Source of the DNA: Lingula anatina
Taxonomy: Eukaryota; Brachiopoda; Lingulata; Lingulida; Lingulidae
DNA: 64,000 bases
Direction: 5' to 3'
Assembly: GCF_001039355.2 (NCBI RefSeq)
Contig: NW_019775547.1
Span: 777,637-841,636 of the forward strand
Shown: positions 46,635-61,200 of the stretch, piece after piece
Numbering within the stretch: the stretch's first letter is position 1
Layout: each line of letters begins with the position of its first letter
The notes under the pieces: generated by a model
The model's input: the letters and a program-made list of their open reading frames with translations, nothing else
The model's database searches: none
Told to the model about the DNA's origin: nothing
Position numbers and translations under genes: made by a program

Positions 46635-49600
46635 AAACATATATCAAGTAGCAATTGGAAAAGGGTAAAGGTATGAGTAAACATAAGTTCCATGTGACCT
46701 CTGTCTAGAAAACTATGCAAGTATAAATATGAAAATACCTCAGAATAAATACTAAAATGTGTGGAAGCATTGACAAGAACAAAAATGTTTAAGACAGTAA
46801 TGTATTGTACATGCATAATATGCCTTTTTTTTTTTTTTTTTGTTGTTGTTGTTAATAAAATTTTGAAATGAGATTTCTCTTTTCTTACTTTCTTTCCTGT
46901 GCTAGCATTAATGAGTTTGCCTACAGAAAAGCAAGCAAATTTTATCTAAGCCCTGCTTATATTGATGCAATGTTTATTTATGATTACATTTTTTAGCTAC
47001 TTCTAGTACTTGGAAAAAGATAATGCAAACGTATCAGTAAGGACATATTTGTATTTCTTGTAATTGATATAAACCCAACAATGTGTAGAAAATTCATTAA
47101 TACGATAATGGAAACACGACGGTTACAATGTCTTTACTTTCTTTTCATATCCGATATTTTTTAAATTTTAGTTTTGTAAGGCGCATGACTGTTTTATGGA
47201 ATGGCGCACGTAAGGTTTTATTATAGAAGCGCGGATCCGAGTGCACTGAAATAATATACTGAAGTTTTAAAAGCTCGAAATCTGGGTATACTAAGAATTA
47301 CATGTTTAAAGTTTTCCTAATTTATGCAATTTAAGTCATCCTTTATCTCAGTTTCAACTAGTTACACGTAGATCGTTCAAACGGTATATATCCATATGGT
47401 CGACATATCGATTCTCTTGATGAATTTGTTTCTAAAATGAGCTGAGTGATTCATCACTTGCGAAAACCAAGCCATAATGCCCCATTGTAACGATAAATGA
47501 ACCCAATGAAAGGTATTAGAGGACAAAATACGGTCGATAATATATTAATGTTTCATGACGGTAATCCATAATGTAGGTGCAATCCCGACGCTCTTTTAAA
47601 ATTTTCCATTTCAATGTCGCTGTGTTTAGCGGTTAAGATTTTTCCGCAGTACTTATCCTAAGACAATATGAAAAATATCTGTTCTACCACTTTTAACTGA
47701 TAAAGCCCTCCTGAGAAAAAGGTGCGTTAAGAGAGAAAAAGCAATTCTTAATAGAATTCGCGTGGATTACATGTACACACGCAAAATAAAAAAAAGGAGG
47801 GGAAGGAGATAAAAGAAAATCCTTATTTTAATATAATTTTAAAAATTATGATATTAGTTGCGAATGCTGCTTAATTAAGTACGGGCGGTGATAGCTGCAT
47901 TTTCAACATTTCTCTTTCATTTTATATTATAAACGCTGCATACCATATTTTGACATGACAGCTGTGTAAAGTGATTGATTATAATTGTTTAAAACCAACC
48001 ATGTTGGCTTTTACTTTCGAGGAGAGCAAAAAGGGGGGGATTAACATGATGATTTATATTACAGCAAAGAATCTGCAGAGTAGAGTTGATCATTAATGCA
48101 GGGAAATAGGCCTAGACAGTAGACCTAAAAAGACGCGATAAGTCAAGGTATTAAATGATATGCATTATCGACTAGATAATCAGGTATGTGCCTGCTTATA
48201 CAAAGCTTCTGAGTCAACCAGCAAGACAAGCATTTATTAAATTGGAACAAAACGGTTTGAGGCAAATAACGTACAGACAGCAGAAGCAAATGGGAATGGT
48301 TACGAAACATATACCAAGAACGTAGTATATAAAACAGGTAAAACCATGAGCTCGAACAGTCGATAAGTCACATGAGCTTGCAGCACCTTAAGAAAATGTT
48401 TGGTCTCCTTTGGCAACAATATGGATAATATTGGAAACGGATTGGAGATCTAATGGAATACATAGTCAGCACACTCTCCTGTTCCGCCCAAGCACAACTA
48501 CGCCGGTTCCACATAATTCGACGTGCTTGTCAAGATAGACAACTGGAGATTACACACAAATGAAAGACTGGAAAGACGACTACGATCTATCGATGCACAG
48601 AAGAAATAACGTGTGGATGCACGACTGTCACGAGTCCTACAGAGATCATGACGACATCATAGGAAGGGCAATTGGAAGTGCTTCGGAATTCATTCCAGGT
48701 ATGCCCGACATCAGATTTACCTTATGAATTACTTATGTGAGGTGTTGTATAAACGGTACAACGTGACAAAATATCAATACTTTGAAACAATTTACATTTG
48801 TTGAAACCGTGTTGAAAGACTCCTAAGATAAATATTTTATTTATCGGTTAAAAATCCTGAGATTGAAGTACATATTTTATTTTTAATCGAGTATGATTAT
48901 GGCAAAGAACAATCTTCAAAGCGCGGAAATATAAAACATCAATACAATACGCTACAACACAGGCAAACCCAAGATTTTGCTGTAAATTAATTTTTCTTCA
49001 CTTAATGTAGAACAGCAATAGAGAACGGTCTACGGGGAAAGTTTTAAATATGTAGGGCACATAGATTGGTTATGCTTAGTTTCGTCGGAAGAGTTGAAGT
49101 TATTGTAGGGGATGCCTCCGAGGCTGACGGGAGGTAGTAATGATGATGGTGGGAGAGTGTGTGTGTGTGTGGAGGGGAGGGGGGTGCTGGCATTGTCCAA
49201 GTGTGTTCATTCAACCTTGCTTCCACTTTTTTTTAGACTTTTTTAAGCCAAAATTGTTTATTCGGCTATTTATTCAGCTTCCCCTTCCATGATATCATTT
49301 ACTTCCAGCAATGATGCATTTAGGTAATTTTGAATGAAGATTGTTACGTGGCCGTCCAATATTACAATTTCCGAAAATACACAGATGATTTCTGAAGCAA
49401 TACACGGTTCTATGTGAGAAGCAGTGCACACGCACACATACACTAACAGAATGGTCACAATCGCAATAGCTGTTGCGAAACAATCAATCACCGCTACCAC
49501 AATGAAGAGAGTCGAGTATCGTTTTTGCAAAGAAGGCAGTGATTTCGTCTACTAAGATTCATTCCAGGAAATAATGCCAGTCTTGCAGTATATGAGATAC

Positions 49601-50265
49601 TTCTGTTAGTGATTCGTATAGGCGTTGTTGGTGACTTAGCCCTACTCTCCTCTTTTTTTTTCTACCACACATCAATCATAGGTACAGGAAGCAGGTCACT
49701 AGCCCCGTCGCTAACTTTTAGCCTCCCTCCCCCGGCCCCTTGAGCTTACAATTTGGATGTTTACGTTATATGTGTGTTTTTTAATTTATATCATTTTATT
49801 TCAACATTAAGAAGCGTAGATTTATTGGTTTTAATCCCCCTCCTCCCCATCAGTGCAAAGTAATGGTGGGCGGGTTTACATTCTTAATTATCCAGACATT
49901 AACGATATATGTACAAAAAAATGAATATTCATTTTTCCTAAAACGCTATAATAAAAAATAATAATAATAATAACGTTTTGAATGATGCAATAACAAAAAC
50001 CTACACATAATTCCAATTTCTCCCCAAAATGCCAAAAGTAAGTGTTCGCTCTGCTTAAATCAATCGAAAATTGGTTCGAAAATGTTTGATTGATGGTTGA
50101 AACAGTAATAAGCAGTTTTTAAATGCGTTAATTTTAATTTATAACTCCTTATATACACTCCTTTTTAATTAATCACAAAGATTTGCAATTACACCGTCTA
50201 GGTTTACATCCACGAATTTTTATTCAACAGAGCTATGTGAACGAAGCGGGTACATCTGAAGGTCT
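46635..50265. repeat. 3.6 kb duplicated segment, copy 2 (upstream of CDC14)
   Basis: Second copy of 42826-46633, continuous with the canonical CDC14 promoter and first exon to its right. Contains the second copy of the alternative CDC14 first exon. Confidence 0.9.
48560..48698 (+). CDS. CDC14: Alternative first coding exon of CDC14 (copy 2)
   Basis: Same exon in the second copy of the duplicated segment. The only coding difference I see is silent (ATT/ATC in DDII). Since this copy is contiguous with the rest of CDC14, it is the one to use in a gene model. Confidence 0.65.
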
Positions 50266-50832
50266 CATATAGGCCCTAACTCCTTTGGTGAACGAAATTG
50301 TCCCCAGATTTTGAGTTTCAGCAAAGAATGGTAATATATCTTATCTGTTTTCCTCCACCTACAACATTGAGCACATGGTTTGTGTATTGAACATCATGTT
50401 TACATTAGCCATGTGAGTAAAATAGGCGTTTCATTGGCCTATTCCCTTTGTCGTCATAACAACGATTGTTGCACCCTAACCCATTGGTTCACCCCTAACC
50501 ACGTGACAGCACTACCCTAACCTTCGAATTCGTTCAAACATGGCCGTTCATCGCGAGTGAGTAGGGATAACTTAATCGGCCGTGGAGAGTTCGTTTAGAG
50601 GCAAAGGGGCTGGTCCTCTATTTTTAACACCAAGGATGCATAGTCTGAACGGATGATACTGAAATATCGATCTGTCCTCCTTTAGATCTAGCAGACTATT
50701 GCGTATTTTAAACGGGTCACGTAAACATACAAATCTGGGTCAACACTGAGTGATCCTTGGTTACTGTTAAAGTTAGGATAGAAGGGATACGGATACCTAA
50801 CATCTTTCATGCCGCACAACTACCTCAAGACG
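50266..50832 (+). promoter_or_regulatory. CDC14 canonical promoter and 5' UTR region
   Basis: Unique sequence just upstream of the canonical start codon, with CpGs and a CCACGTGAC E-box near 50502. The start at 50833 has a strong Kozak context (A at -3, G at +4) and matches the CDC14 N-terminus. An in-frame ATG at 50809 has a weak context and follows an in-frame TAG. Confidence 0.4.
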
Positions 50833-53800
50833 ATGGCCGATGATAATGACATCATAGGCAGTGCATCCGAATTCATAAAAGGTAGGTCCAAAGATGGATT
50901 TAACTCCCAAATATTTGTTTCTGTTCCATTAAAATAATGAAGTTTTACTAGGCATTTTGCCAATTTATCCCTGACCTTTCTGCATTTTTTTTCAGACCGG
51001 CTGTATTTTGCAACATTGCGGACGAAACCCAAATCCACTGCACATACCCATTATTTTTGTATTGACGATGAACTGGTTTATGAAAAGTAAGTTAATTTAA
51101 TTGTCGGCGTGGTTCATAAGGATTGTCTGGCCCATAGAGTCTACTTATTTTGTGAGAAGACTTATGAATTCTTGTTGTGTAATATAATTTCTTGATTTTA
51201 AAGTTTAGTGAAATATCTTCGTACAGTTGTATGAGAAGAAGTCCCTTTTGCATTAAAAAGAAATATTTGCTCAGTCTGAGAAAAATAGTGTGCAATACAA
51301 CTTGAAGACTGGTTATAGACTCTAAAGTGTTATAATCTTATTTTGGGTGCAAAGAAAGTAAAATATTTATTTATATCACTGTTTTTATTTAATCTTTCTT
51401 GCATCTCATGACCAAGTACAGTAATTAGTGGAAAAAATTCAATTAGTCACAACGTAAAACAATCTTTGTGTATTGATAAATATTTCTCTGGTCATGCATT
51501 TCTTAGATTTTAAACTTCTCTTTCAGTTTTTATGCAGATTTTGGTCCCCTCAATCTGTCCATGCTTTACAGATACTGCTGTAAACTAAATAAAAAACTTA
51601 AGGTAGGTTTTCAAATTTTACACATTTATCAGAATTTGTAAATCAGTCTGAAAAAAAAAAATTACTGAGTGATGCTGAATGATGTAGATCTAAGAAATAT
51701 TTCTTCAGTACTCCTATTTTATGTGTTGTATCTCATTTGCGTCCATGGTTTTGCAGGTTTAAAAAGGGAAATTGTATCAAAAATTATATAGTGCTTCATT
51801 TGGGACTAATTTATTTGCTTGTTGATTTAACATTTTTATTATATTACAAATCATTGGCATGTTTAATCTGATTAAATACACTGTAAAGAACTTATGTTTT
51901 GTAACTATGTTATGTAATTAATAACCTAGCTGTGAAAGTATTGGTGGACAGAGATCAGAACAGAGTTTATTTAATAGAAGATGATACACAGAGAGAACAC
52001 TTTAAAAGAGACCATTATGTTTGTGTTGTTGTGTTGATATAATATTTTCAACAGATTGCATATGGGGATCTTATTTCAAATAGTTCCCATGTATATTAAT
52101 TTAATCATGATCACATTGAAAGTAATGTTCCACATTCCCTTTCTATGGTTTAACTGTACTGTGATGTGATATTAGCCCTGTAAAAAGCTTGTTGAAGTTG
52201 ACAGAATCCTATAGAAAAACATTATGGCATCACTTTACATAAAATACCTGTTGGGTTAACCACAAGTATAATCTTGTTTGGACGATGTACTTTTGTATCT
52301 GTGTTCCTTAATATTCATTAGGTAATTAAATATTCTGCCCCCCACTGAAGTGCTAGAATGTTTAAAAAAAAGCATAGGGGGTGGCTTCTTGTTTCAAAAC
52401 AGAGCAAGTTTTGTTATTATTACTTACCTTTACATAATCTGAATGTATAATAATATGCATTTTAAGTTTTTTAAAATTTTCTTTCAGTCTTTTTCATTGG
52501 CAAAGAAAAAGATAGTCCATTATACAAGTTTTGATGCAAGGAAACGTGCCAATGCAGCATTTCTTATAGCTTCATATGCAGTAAGTATGGAGTAAAAATC
52601 TTATCTTAGGTGTATATAAATGTCATACGGACTTGTTTGCAACAGACTAAGTTTTCAGCAAAGTATTTCCAAACAATTGCTGTTGGGCAAGGGAACTAGA
52701 AGATTAACTTATCCAAAAGTTAAACAAGCAATTATATTCACTTACTCTTTATCATATATCACCACACGTCAGTTGATACTTTTTGCTTCCTAAGTTGTTT
52801 ATAAAATGCACTATGTTCAAAGGCTGGTAGAGCACTTTACTGCTGTAGCCATAGCACTCCCGTACTAAATTTAAATAAAAAAGGAATGGCATTTGGTATT
52901 TTAGTAGAAATTTAAATTGTTCATTTTAATCAATTAAGAATCGTGGATGCAGGAATTAATAAGTTTTAATGTTGAAACAAGAATTTGGCCAAGTGTCAAA
53001 GGCCAATTGCACAGATACATACATTGCTTGAGCTTACATTTTACAATAACATGAATTTTCTTCATATGAAGGCTGTTGAAGAAAATAACCCCTTACTACT
53101 TTTTTTGCTGGCCATAGTTGTTAAAGAATGTTAATTAGAATGATGTGAGCTGTTACAACCATTGCTAAAAGCAGAGTGTATTTGTCAGAGAGTTTGGGGG
53201 GGGGGGGGGAAGAATATCCCAATGAATTAAACACTTACAAGTATAGATGCTTGCCATTATAATATTGCTGTTAGAAAAAGCTGTGATATTTGGCAGTTTT
53301 GCCTTGTAACCTTATTTTTATTACTTTTGGAGGAGGAAAAAGGAGAGAAAGAAAAAAAGTAGAAATTTAAGACACGAGAAATCACTGCCATTCATTAATA
53401 TGTTTGCCAGACTTGGGTGTTTCGATTTCCTTCCATGCTTGTAGAAACAAGTATGGGTTTGTAGGCAGTTAGAATGTAGGTCAAAGCTTAGTGGAAATGT
53501 TTAAAGGCAATTTGAAGTATTTGTCGCCTTATAGCAGAAACGCAGAAATGTGGTGTTGTGGTGTTGTTTGTCCCACATTTTCAGATAAATCATTTCAGTA
53601 AGAATGAGGCTTTTATAACTTCTATAGTAGTTTTAATGTATTTCAAGTTATTGTACAATAATTTGTAATATAATGAACTGCAGAAGTACATATGAAAAGT
53701 AATATTGCCTTGGCACTGTTAAAAAAAATGAAGATGTTATTAAACATGGAAAGCAAAGAGGTTGTTTTACCATGGAGTTTAGTACTACTGATCGCTAAAA

Positions 53801-55229
53801 CTATTATTTATTTCAGATTATTTATCTAAAGAAAACACCAGAGGAAGCATATAGACCACTGGTGGCAGGGTCCAATCCACCATTTTTACCATTCAGGTGA
53901 GTAGAAGTGATTTAGTTAAACAATCCAAAGGCATGCTTGCATATTGAAATTTACATTGAAAAATTGTGTTGCAATTGGTCAAAATGACACTTTAAAAAAC
54001 TGTTTGATAAATGTGAGGCCTTGAGTTTTGTCATTCAAAAATTACTACTGAATGTATAACTGCATTCATGTTATGCATTTCAAGACAAATGCAGGTACTT
54101 CATAAAATTAGCTATTTATAAAGAACTTTGATTGCAGTTATTGATTCAGTTGGTTCACAGCGGATGCTTTGTTTTCGTACTTTGAATTCAAAAGAAACCT
54201 GTGATGTATTGTAATCTCCGGTACTAAAACCTTTACATGAACGTTTGAGAGAAATGGTCTACGTTTGACATTAAGCAAATAATGAAATAAAGAAGGCAGT
54301 GATGTGACTGGCATTCTGTGAATTTGATGCTTTCACATTCCTGTAATTTGTCAAAGATGAAATGTTGCTGCTTTCTGAGAAATGTATGTGTTTTGTGATG
54401 TGCACCTCATCCGTATGATAAGGAATTTAGGTTGTGTTGTAAGAAGCTATTACTTTAGTGAGAATTTTTGACATTGACCTTTACCTTTGAAATTCTTTTT
54501 TAGTTTTAGGAGTATGGTTTTACTTAACTTCAAGTTTTATTACTCCCTTCCAATTTTTATGATCAGTTAGGTTTGTGTTTGTTTTCCAAAGTAAATAGAT
54601 ATGCTAAAGCACAGTGAAATGCAAGAGTTCTGCATAGATGTCTAAATATATGACAATGACAACAAGAAGATCCCACCTATTTCTCAAAATTTATGATAAT
54701 AATAGTAATAATAATAATAATGAGAAAGAAAGAAAGAAAAAATTGTTTTAAGTGTCAGAAATAGTGTACATAGAGAATAGTTATACTGAGTACATTCAGC
54801 AACAAGATGTTGAATGGATTTTTTAATTTTAATTTTTTTATGTTAATGAATCTCTAAATCACACTTTTTTATATTCAATTTCATGTGTGCACATTTTCTT
54901 CCCTAAAGAATTCCAGACTTCCATGCCTTCACATCTTTGCCCAAGAACACGTAGCACTTAGCCAAACCAGACTGGGGGCCTTCCTGCCATTATATATATT
55001 GATCTTTTGAGTTTCCAAGACTTCAATCAATTTCTTTCCTCCACCAGGCTTATTCTCTCCACACTTCATCAATCTGTATATATAACAACTAATTGTCCCT
55101 TTAAGCCGTTATATATTAAGCATTACTAAGTATCGATTCACACATCAGGCAGTGGGAAGTATACCACAGGAGTTCATGAAGATGTTTGCTGTATGTGCGT
55201 CGCAGTTGAAGTGTGCTGAAAAAAAATTA

Positions 55230-55277
<48 letters not shown>

Positions 55278-58200
55278 TAATGCAGTGTTTGACCTTCGTT
55301 TGAAATAGCACAGGCCAATTTGGCCAGTGTGCTCTGAAAGTTACTGGCCAAAACGAAAATGCACAAGCCAGACTTTGGCCAGCTTTATTACGAAGTTACT
55401 GGCCAAATATTCAAAGTGCATGCCATGTGGTAATGACTCATGATGGAGATGTTATCATATGCAAATAAAGAAAAAAATTTAAAACCTTTTTCAAACATAG
55501 AACTGTGTTTATTCTTTAGTCTACAGATTTTGCACATTCTAATCTAAATTAAACAAACTATATGCATATTTATTTACCCCACTTCACCTAGAGATACTTT
55601 GATTAGATTTTTAATAAAATTTTCTGTACTTATATTTCTAAAATTTTCTGAACTTGTACTCCATGAACATAATTTGTTTAATGAAATTTATAGATCAATT
55701 GTGTCTTAAAAACTGCTCCACATCCTTCTCAGTCATTTCATTGTCTTCATCTGAATCACTGTAACAGTCATCAAACCCCTCATCACTGTCACTGTCTGAC
55801 ATCTCTGCCTGCTCAGAGTGGATACTGGAAGTTGTCACATCAGTGGAAGACTGAGAAATTGTCACATCAATGGATGGCTCAGAGTGGAAACTGGGAGTTG
55901 TCACATCAATGGACTCAGAAATTGTCAAATCAATGGATGGCTCAGAGTGGATACTGGGAGTTGTCACATCAATGGAAGACTCAGAAATTGTCAAATCAAT
56001 GGATGGCTCAGAGTGGATACTGGGAGTTGTCACATCAATGGCAGACTCTGAAGTTGTCACATCAATGGATGGCTCAGACTGATATGCCTTAGTCTGAGGA
56101 CCCTTCTTATTCTCCATGAAGAGTGGCCTCCTTGGAGCAACTGACTTACAAAGCCAATGTTCAACAGCTGGTGTGGGGTCAAAATCTCTTACAGAAGGTG
56201 TCAGCATATCAACGGACATGCAGATATTGAGGGCTGTTGATTGTAGGCATGCTCGGCCATCTGTCTTGGTTCTCTTCATAACACTGAAGCCCCGCTCAGC
56301 TTCGGCACTGCTAGACGGCAAAGTCAGACAAATGTCAATGACAGATTGAACTGCAGGGAAGTGGTATTCTCTCCAAACCAGAGGCCATGACAAACTATGT
56401 ACATCATCTTTATACCTGAAAATAATTTAGTATTGTTCAAGTACACATACATTTTATCTATTTATAAACAAAATATTAATTTTTAAAGAGGGTTCAGAAG
56501 CATCAAAATTTCATTCATAAATTGTAAATAGTATGGAAGTATCACCTTGAATAAACAGCAGATCTAAATGAAATCCATTCCTCTTCAATATTCTGTTGCA
56601 ATGCCTCAGGAATGATGTTCTTAAAGTGTTGGACAAGGGTAGCCACCTCCTGGTTTCCAAACACTGAAAATAAAATAAACTGATTGAAAACAAAACTATT
56701 CAACTAAATCTGTTTTTACACAAAAATGCTTATACTGTTAATAATAAAAGTGAGTTTTGTTTTTATGTACATTTCTTGAATACATGACTCTGATATTACA
56801 TTTTTGAAGAATGTGTGTGTTGAAGTTAACATACCCCTCAGCTCTTCTCTCTTGCTGTATTCTGGCCAAAGTTTGAAGCAAGAAATTTTGGTAGCAGCAA
56901 TGGTATCACTATTCAGGTCTTCTAATCTGTCATCAATATGCTTCAATATATTAACTACAAGCGCATATCTCATATCTGTGAGTGATTCTGGGGATGCAGG
57001 GTAATTTAGGTTCACCCCATTGAACTGTGCAGTGTTTCTCAGATAGTTTTCCAGGGTTGGACCATTGCTGTTAAATAATAAATTATAAACTGTGTCACCA
57101 CATAATATTTGCAAGTAATCATGAAATATGTTTAATTGGAAAGCAAAAAATGCTAATCACTAAACAAAAGCATGCCTTATATTATTAACAAAGTGGCACC
57201 CTGAACATGATTACATGTGAAATCCAATTCTATTTACCTGTCCTTGAATACTTCAAGTGTAAGCTTTGCACATTCTAATGCAATGGGCACTTCAGGAACT
57301 ATCAGTGCAGTTGCCTGGAGCTTGTTTGACAGTATGTGTAGAGGTTTCAGAACATCTTTCAGAAGACAAAGGTAACCAATAACACTGCTAGTTGTCATCC
57401 ATCTCAGAAAACCCCTGGCTTTGTTCTTGGATTCCTGTAAAGAAATTTTAAATCGTTTTGACTATGAGAGTTTATTATTTAACAATTAGCTCTGATCAGT
57501 TACGCATAGCTGTGAAAATTAATGATTTACCGTGATTAGCAATCTGTGATGAAGCTTGTTCAATGATTATTTTAAACTTTCTTACTTTGCCTGATTTCTG
57601 GTTGACTACATCAGACATCTGTTCAAAGATAGGACACATCATCTTCAAAAACACGTCAACTGCTCTCCAGAGATGACCAATCCAACGGNAACAGACGCAC
57701 CAATCGCTTTGATGTTAATGGATGTAATAATTATAACAAAATTTAACTTGTTTCATTAATTCCTAGCAGCTGTGAGAACATAAACCAAATTGACCTTGCT
57801 GACCTTTAATTGGATTGAATGGATTGATGGTGTTGTAAATCAATAATATGTATTGACTGAGCATTGCCCAAATGCACTGAATTAGATTAGTTCTCATATT
57901 TTATTCATTTTTGTTTTATTTCAACACTGCAAGTCATTTATGAATACAGTCTGGCTGTTGATTTTTGTGTAGGATTCTGAATGATTCTTTGTGGAAATGT
58001 TCTGAATTGGAGATTAAAGATTATACTTTCTATAGCTTTGTATTAAAGTATTATAACTGCTGTATAGTGCTATTATTGTGTTTCATATATTAAATATTTA
58101 GACTTTGAATTGTTTAAAGCCTGTAGCCATATGTCAATTATATAAATCTTTGCAAATTGCCTCATTTATATACTATAATTTGAAATGGAGTGAAAAAGGA

Positions 58201-61200
58201 AGATGACTTATTTATGAGGTTATCAGAGTTTTCTGATGATGAACTGGTTTTACAGAAAGTAGAAAATGGAGACTTCAACTGGATTTTGCCTGACAAATTT
58301 CTGGCCTTCTGTGGACCTCATGCCAAAAGCAAGATTGAAAATGGTAGGACTTGGTGACTGGGCGAATGCCCAACCTTTCACTCATTTCACAAAGACACTG
58401 GCCACATTTCAGTGTAGTTGTGAATGCATGCATGTAGCTAAGCATAGACAACCGCTTCTTGGGCATAGAGAGGCAGATCTGTTTCATGCATCTCAAACAT
58501 TTTTTGAAAATTCAAAGAAAAAAGATACATCTGGCTGAATTCAAGTTTTGCAGTTGTCTGTGGTTGGTGAATTATTATATTTAGATTATAAACGGTGAAT
58601 AAAAGCATGGAATTCTTTGATTCTCTTCATGCAGCGAGTAGAAAATGGCGACTTAAACTGGATTTTGCCTGACAAATTTCTTGCATTCTGTGGACCACAT
58701 CCAAAAAGCAAGATTGAGAATGGTAGGAATTGGTGTGCAGAATAAACAACAACATAAAAAATGCACTTTTTGATGTTATTTTGCTGATGCTTATTTATGT
58801 GCGGCACAAGTCTTTTTGAGATAGTAATTTTATTATGTAGATATTTACACAAAATTATAGTATATATGCAAAACGAAGTGTTGTAGGTAAATAATTGAAC
58901 TTCTTTAGTAAACTTACTGTCCTTTAAGATCAGTTTTTGAAAATAGCATAGACATATTTCAGTCAAAGTATATGCTCTAACATTGAATTTTCAAGTTTTT
59001 TCAAGAAAAAAAATAAATAAGAGTATGTTCTTTGGAAGTGTGATGTAAAGAAAACTAACTGAAGACTGCATTGCTGTGTTGTATTTATAACTAGAAGTTT
59101 TTTGCTTAAAGGCTGTTTTCTATCAACTTGAGTGATGATTCATGTAGTTCCAGTCTTAAGCATTTGATATTATTTATTCACATGTATGTGTGCACACGCA
59201 TGTTACATATATGCACAAGCATGTATTTGTTGTATATGATAATTGTCAAAAGTAATTTATGAAAAGTGTCCATATGCATTGGAATGTTCAATTTGAATGT
59301 TTTGATTCTTGCTTTTGATCTATTCTTTGCTAAAGGAAAGAGTAATTTTTTTTTTTTTTTTAATATTGTGAAGTGTTATATTTTAAGAATTCACTTCCAG
59401 GCTACCCGCTCCACGCCCCGGAGGCCTACTTCCCCTACTTCAGGAAACGCAACGTAACCACCATAGTGCGGCTGAACAAGAAAATCTACGACGCCAGGCG
59501 GTTCACAGATGCAGGTTTTGACCACCATGATCTCTTCTTTGTGGATGGCAGCACCCCTAGTGATGACATAGTCAAGAGGTTTTTAGAGATTGCTGAGAAT
59601 GCTGAAGGTGCTATTGCTGTGCACTGCAAAGGTAAGCCTACAGTTAATAAACAGAAAATCTATACCCTCAGATGGACAGACAGTCTCAGTGGCCTTTTGG
59701 ACTGTGCCATCTTTGCATACAGTGATATATAATATATTCTAATAACAAGTGTCTGTCCGTGTCATTGCTGGAACTATCTCACACATTTGTTTTAAAGCTA
59801 ACTGCTGAACAGGGTTTTTTTTGTGTGTGTGCTACTTTATATTGAACAAGAGGTTTTGTCTTCCATCTGTTTTGGCTAATTTGGGTCAGTTTAGTGAAAT
59901 CGGGGCCAAGATGTGACTTAATCCTGTGTTATTCTCATGTAAATCTTTCACAGTCATATTACACTATGGTATTTCAAGGTAAGACCTGAATAAAGATTAG
60001 ATGTGTCTGGAAAGGAAAAATAGATATTAAAATGGTTTTATTCCTTTCAGCTGGTCTTGGGCGCACAGGCTGTCTCATAGGCTGTTATATCATGAAGCAT
60101 TACAAGTTCACAGCAGCAGAGCTGATTGGATGGATAAGAATATGCCGTCCAGGGTCTATCATTGGGCCTCAGCAGAACTTCTTGGAAGAGTGAGTGGTCT
60201 TTTTGAACACTAATTTTACGTTACAATCTTTTCACTCTTGGCAAATTTAACACAGTTCAGATAAGTTTACGAATAAATAACCTAAATGCCTTGTTCTTTG
60301 AGCATTTTAAGGCTACAGTAGAGTTGATTTTTTGTAGAGTCACTTTTGTTTATGTGATGCCAACACAAGATGTGTTTATCCTTAACAAGTACATCGCATG
60401 TTTAATATTTTCAAAATGTGTGGTACTTATGTACAGCCAATTTAAACAGCAATACAGATATTAAACTTGCTTGTAAACGCAACATCTATGTTAATGCAAA
60501 TCCTTTTATTTTGGCACTTGAAGAAAGACCAGTCATTTCATAATCACTTGGCTTACTGTGATCTTGTAGGAAGCAAGCCTGGTTGTGGATGCAGGGGGAC
60601 CTGTACAGAGCCAGACAAAAAGAGAAGGACAGGCTACGGGACAAGCACAGCGTGTCAAAACTCCTCAGCGGCATGGATGACATCAGGATACAGGACGCGG
60701 CCTACGAGAACAACAGATACAGCACCAACAAGTACCCCATGCATGAGGATGATGAGTACTATGATGATGGTGATGAGGTGGGTTTCTACCAGGATAACAA
60801 TAAATGTGTTTTAAGATTTGAATAGGGAAGACTTCTCCTAAATGGAACTCCTTGTGTCAAACTTTTGTCACAATTGTATTTTACTTTTTGTGACAAGTTT
60901 AATATCATAACAGCAATATGTCATCAGAAAATGATGCACTACTTATGAAAATAGTTATACATTTATGCCCATTGCATAAGATTCAGTATAACCTTATTTG
61001 CATTGTTGACAACAGCACATTCTCCAAAAAAGTATTTGTAGACCAACTGTCACTCTGGCAACTGTTTGTTTGCAGTATGAAGGTCGTCCTGCCACCAGAA
61101 GTGGTAAGATTATGACCCAGGGGGACCGTCTCAACCAGCTGAAACTCCTACGACAACACCCAAGATCTGCAACCACAGGGACATTGGCGTGAGTGGATTA

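Noticed and set aside
55818-56092. Plus-strand repetitive ORFs (HQWMAQSG-type repeats)
   Set aside because: Shadow frames of the minisatellite in the minus-strand hAT gene.
58586-58966. 126-codon minus-strand ORF
   Set aside because: It is antisense to the CDC14 exon 6b region and shows no recognisable domain.
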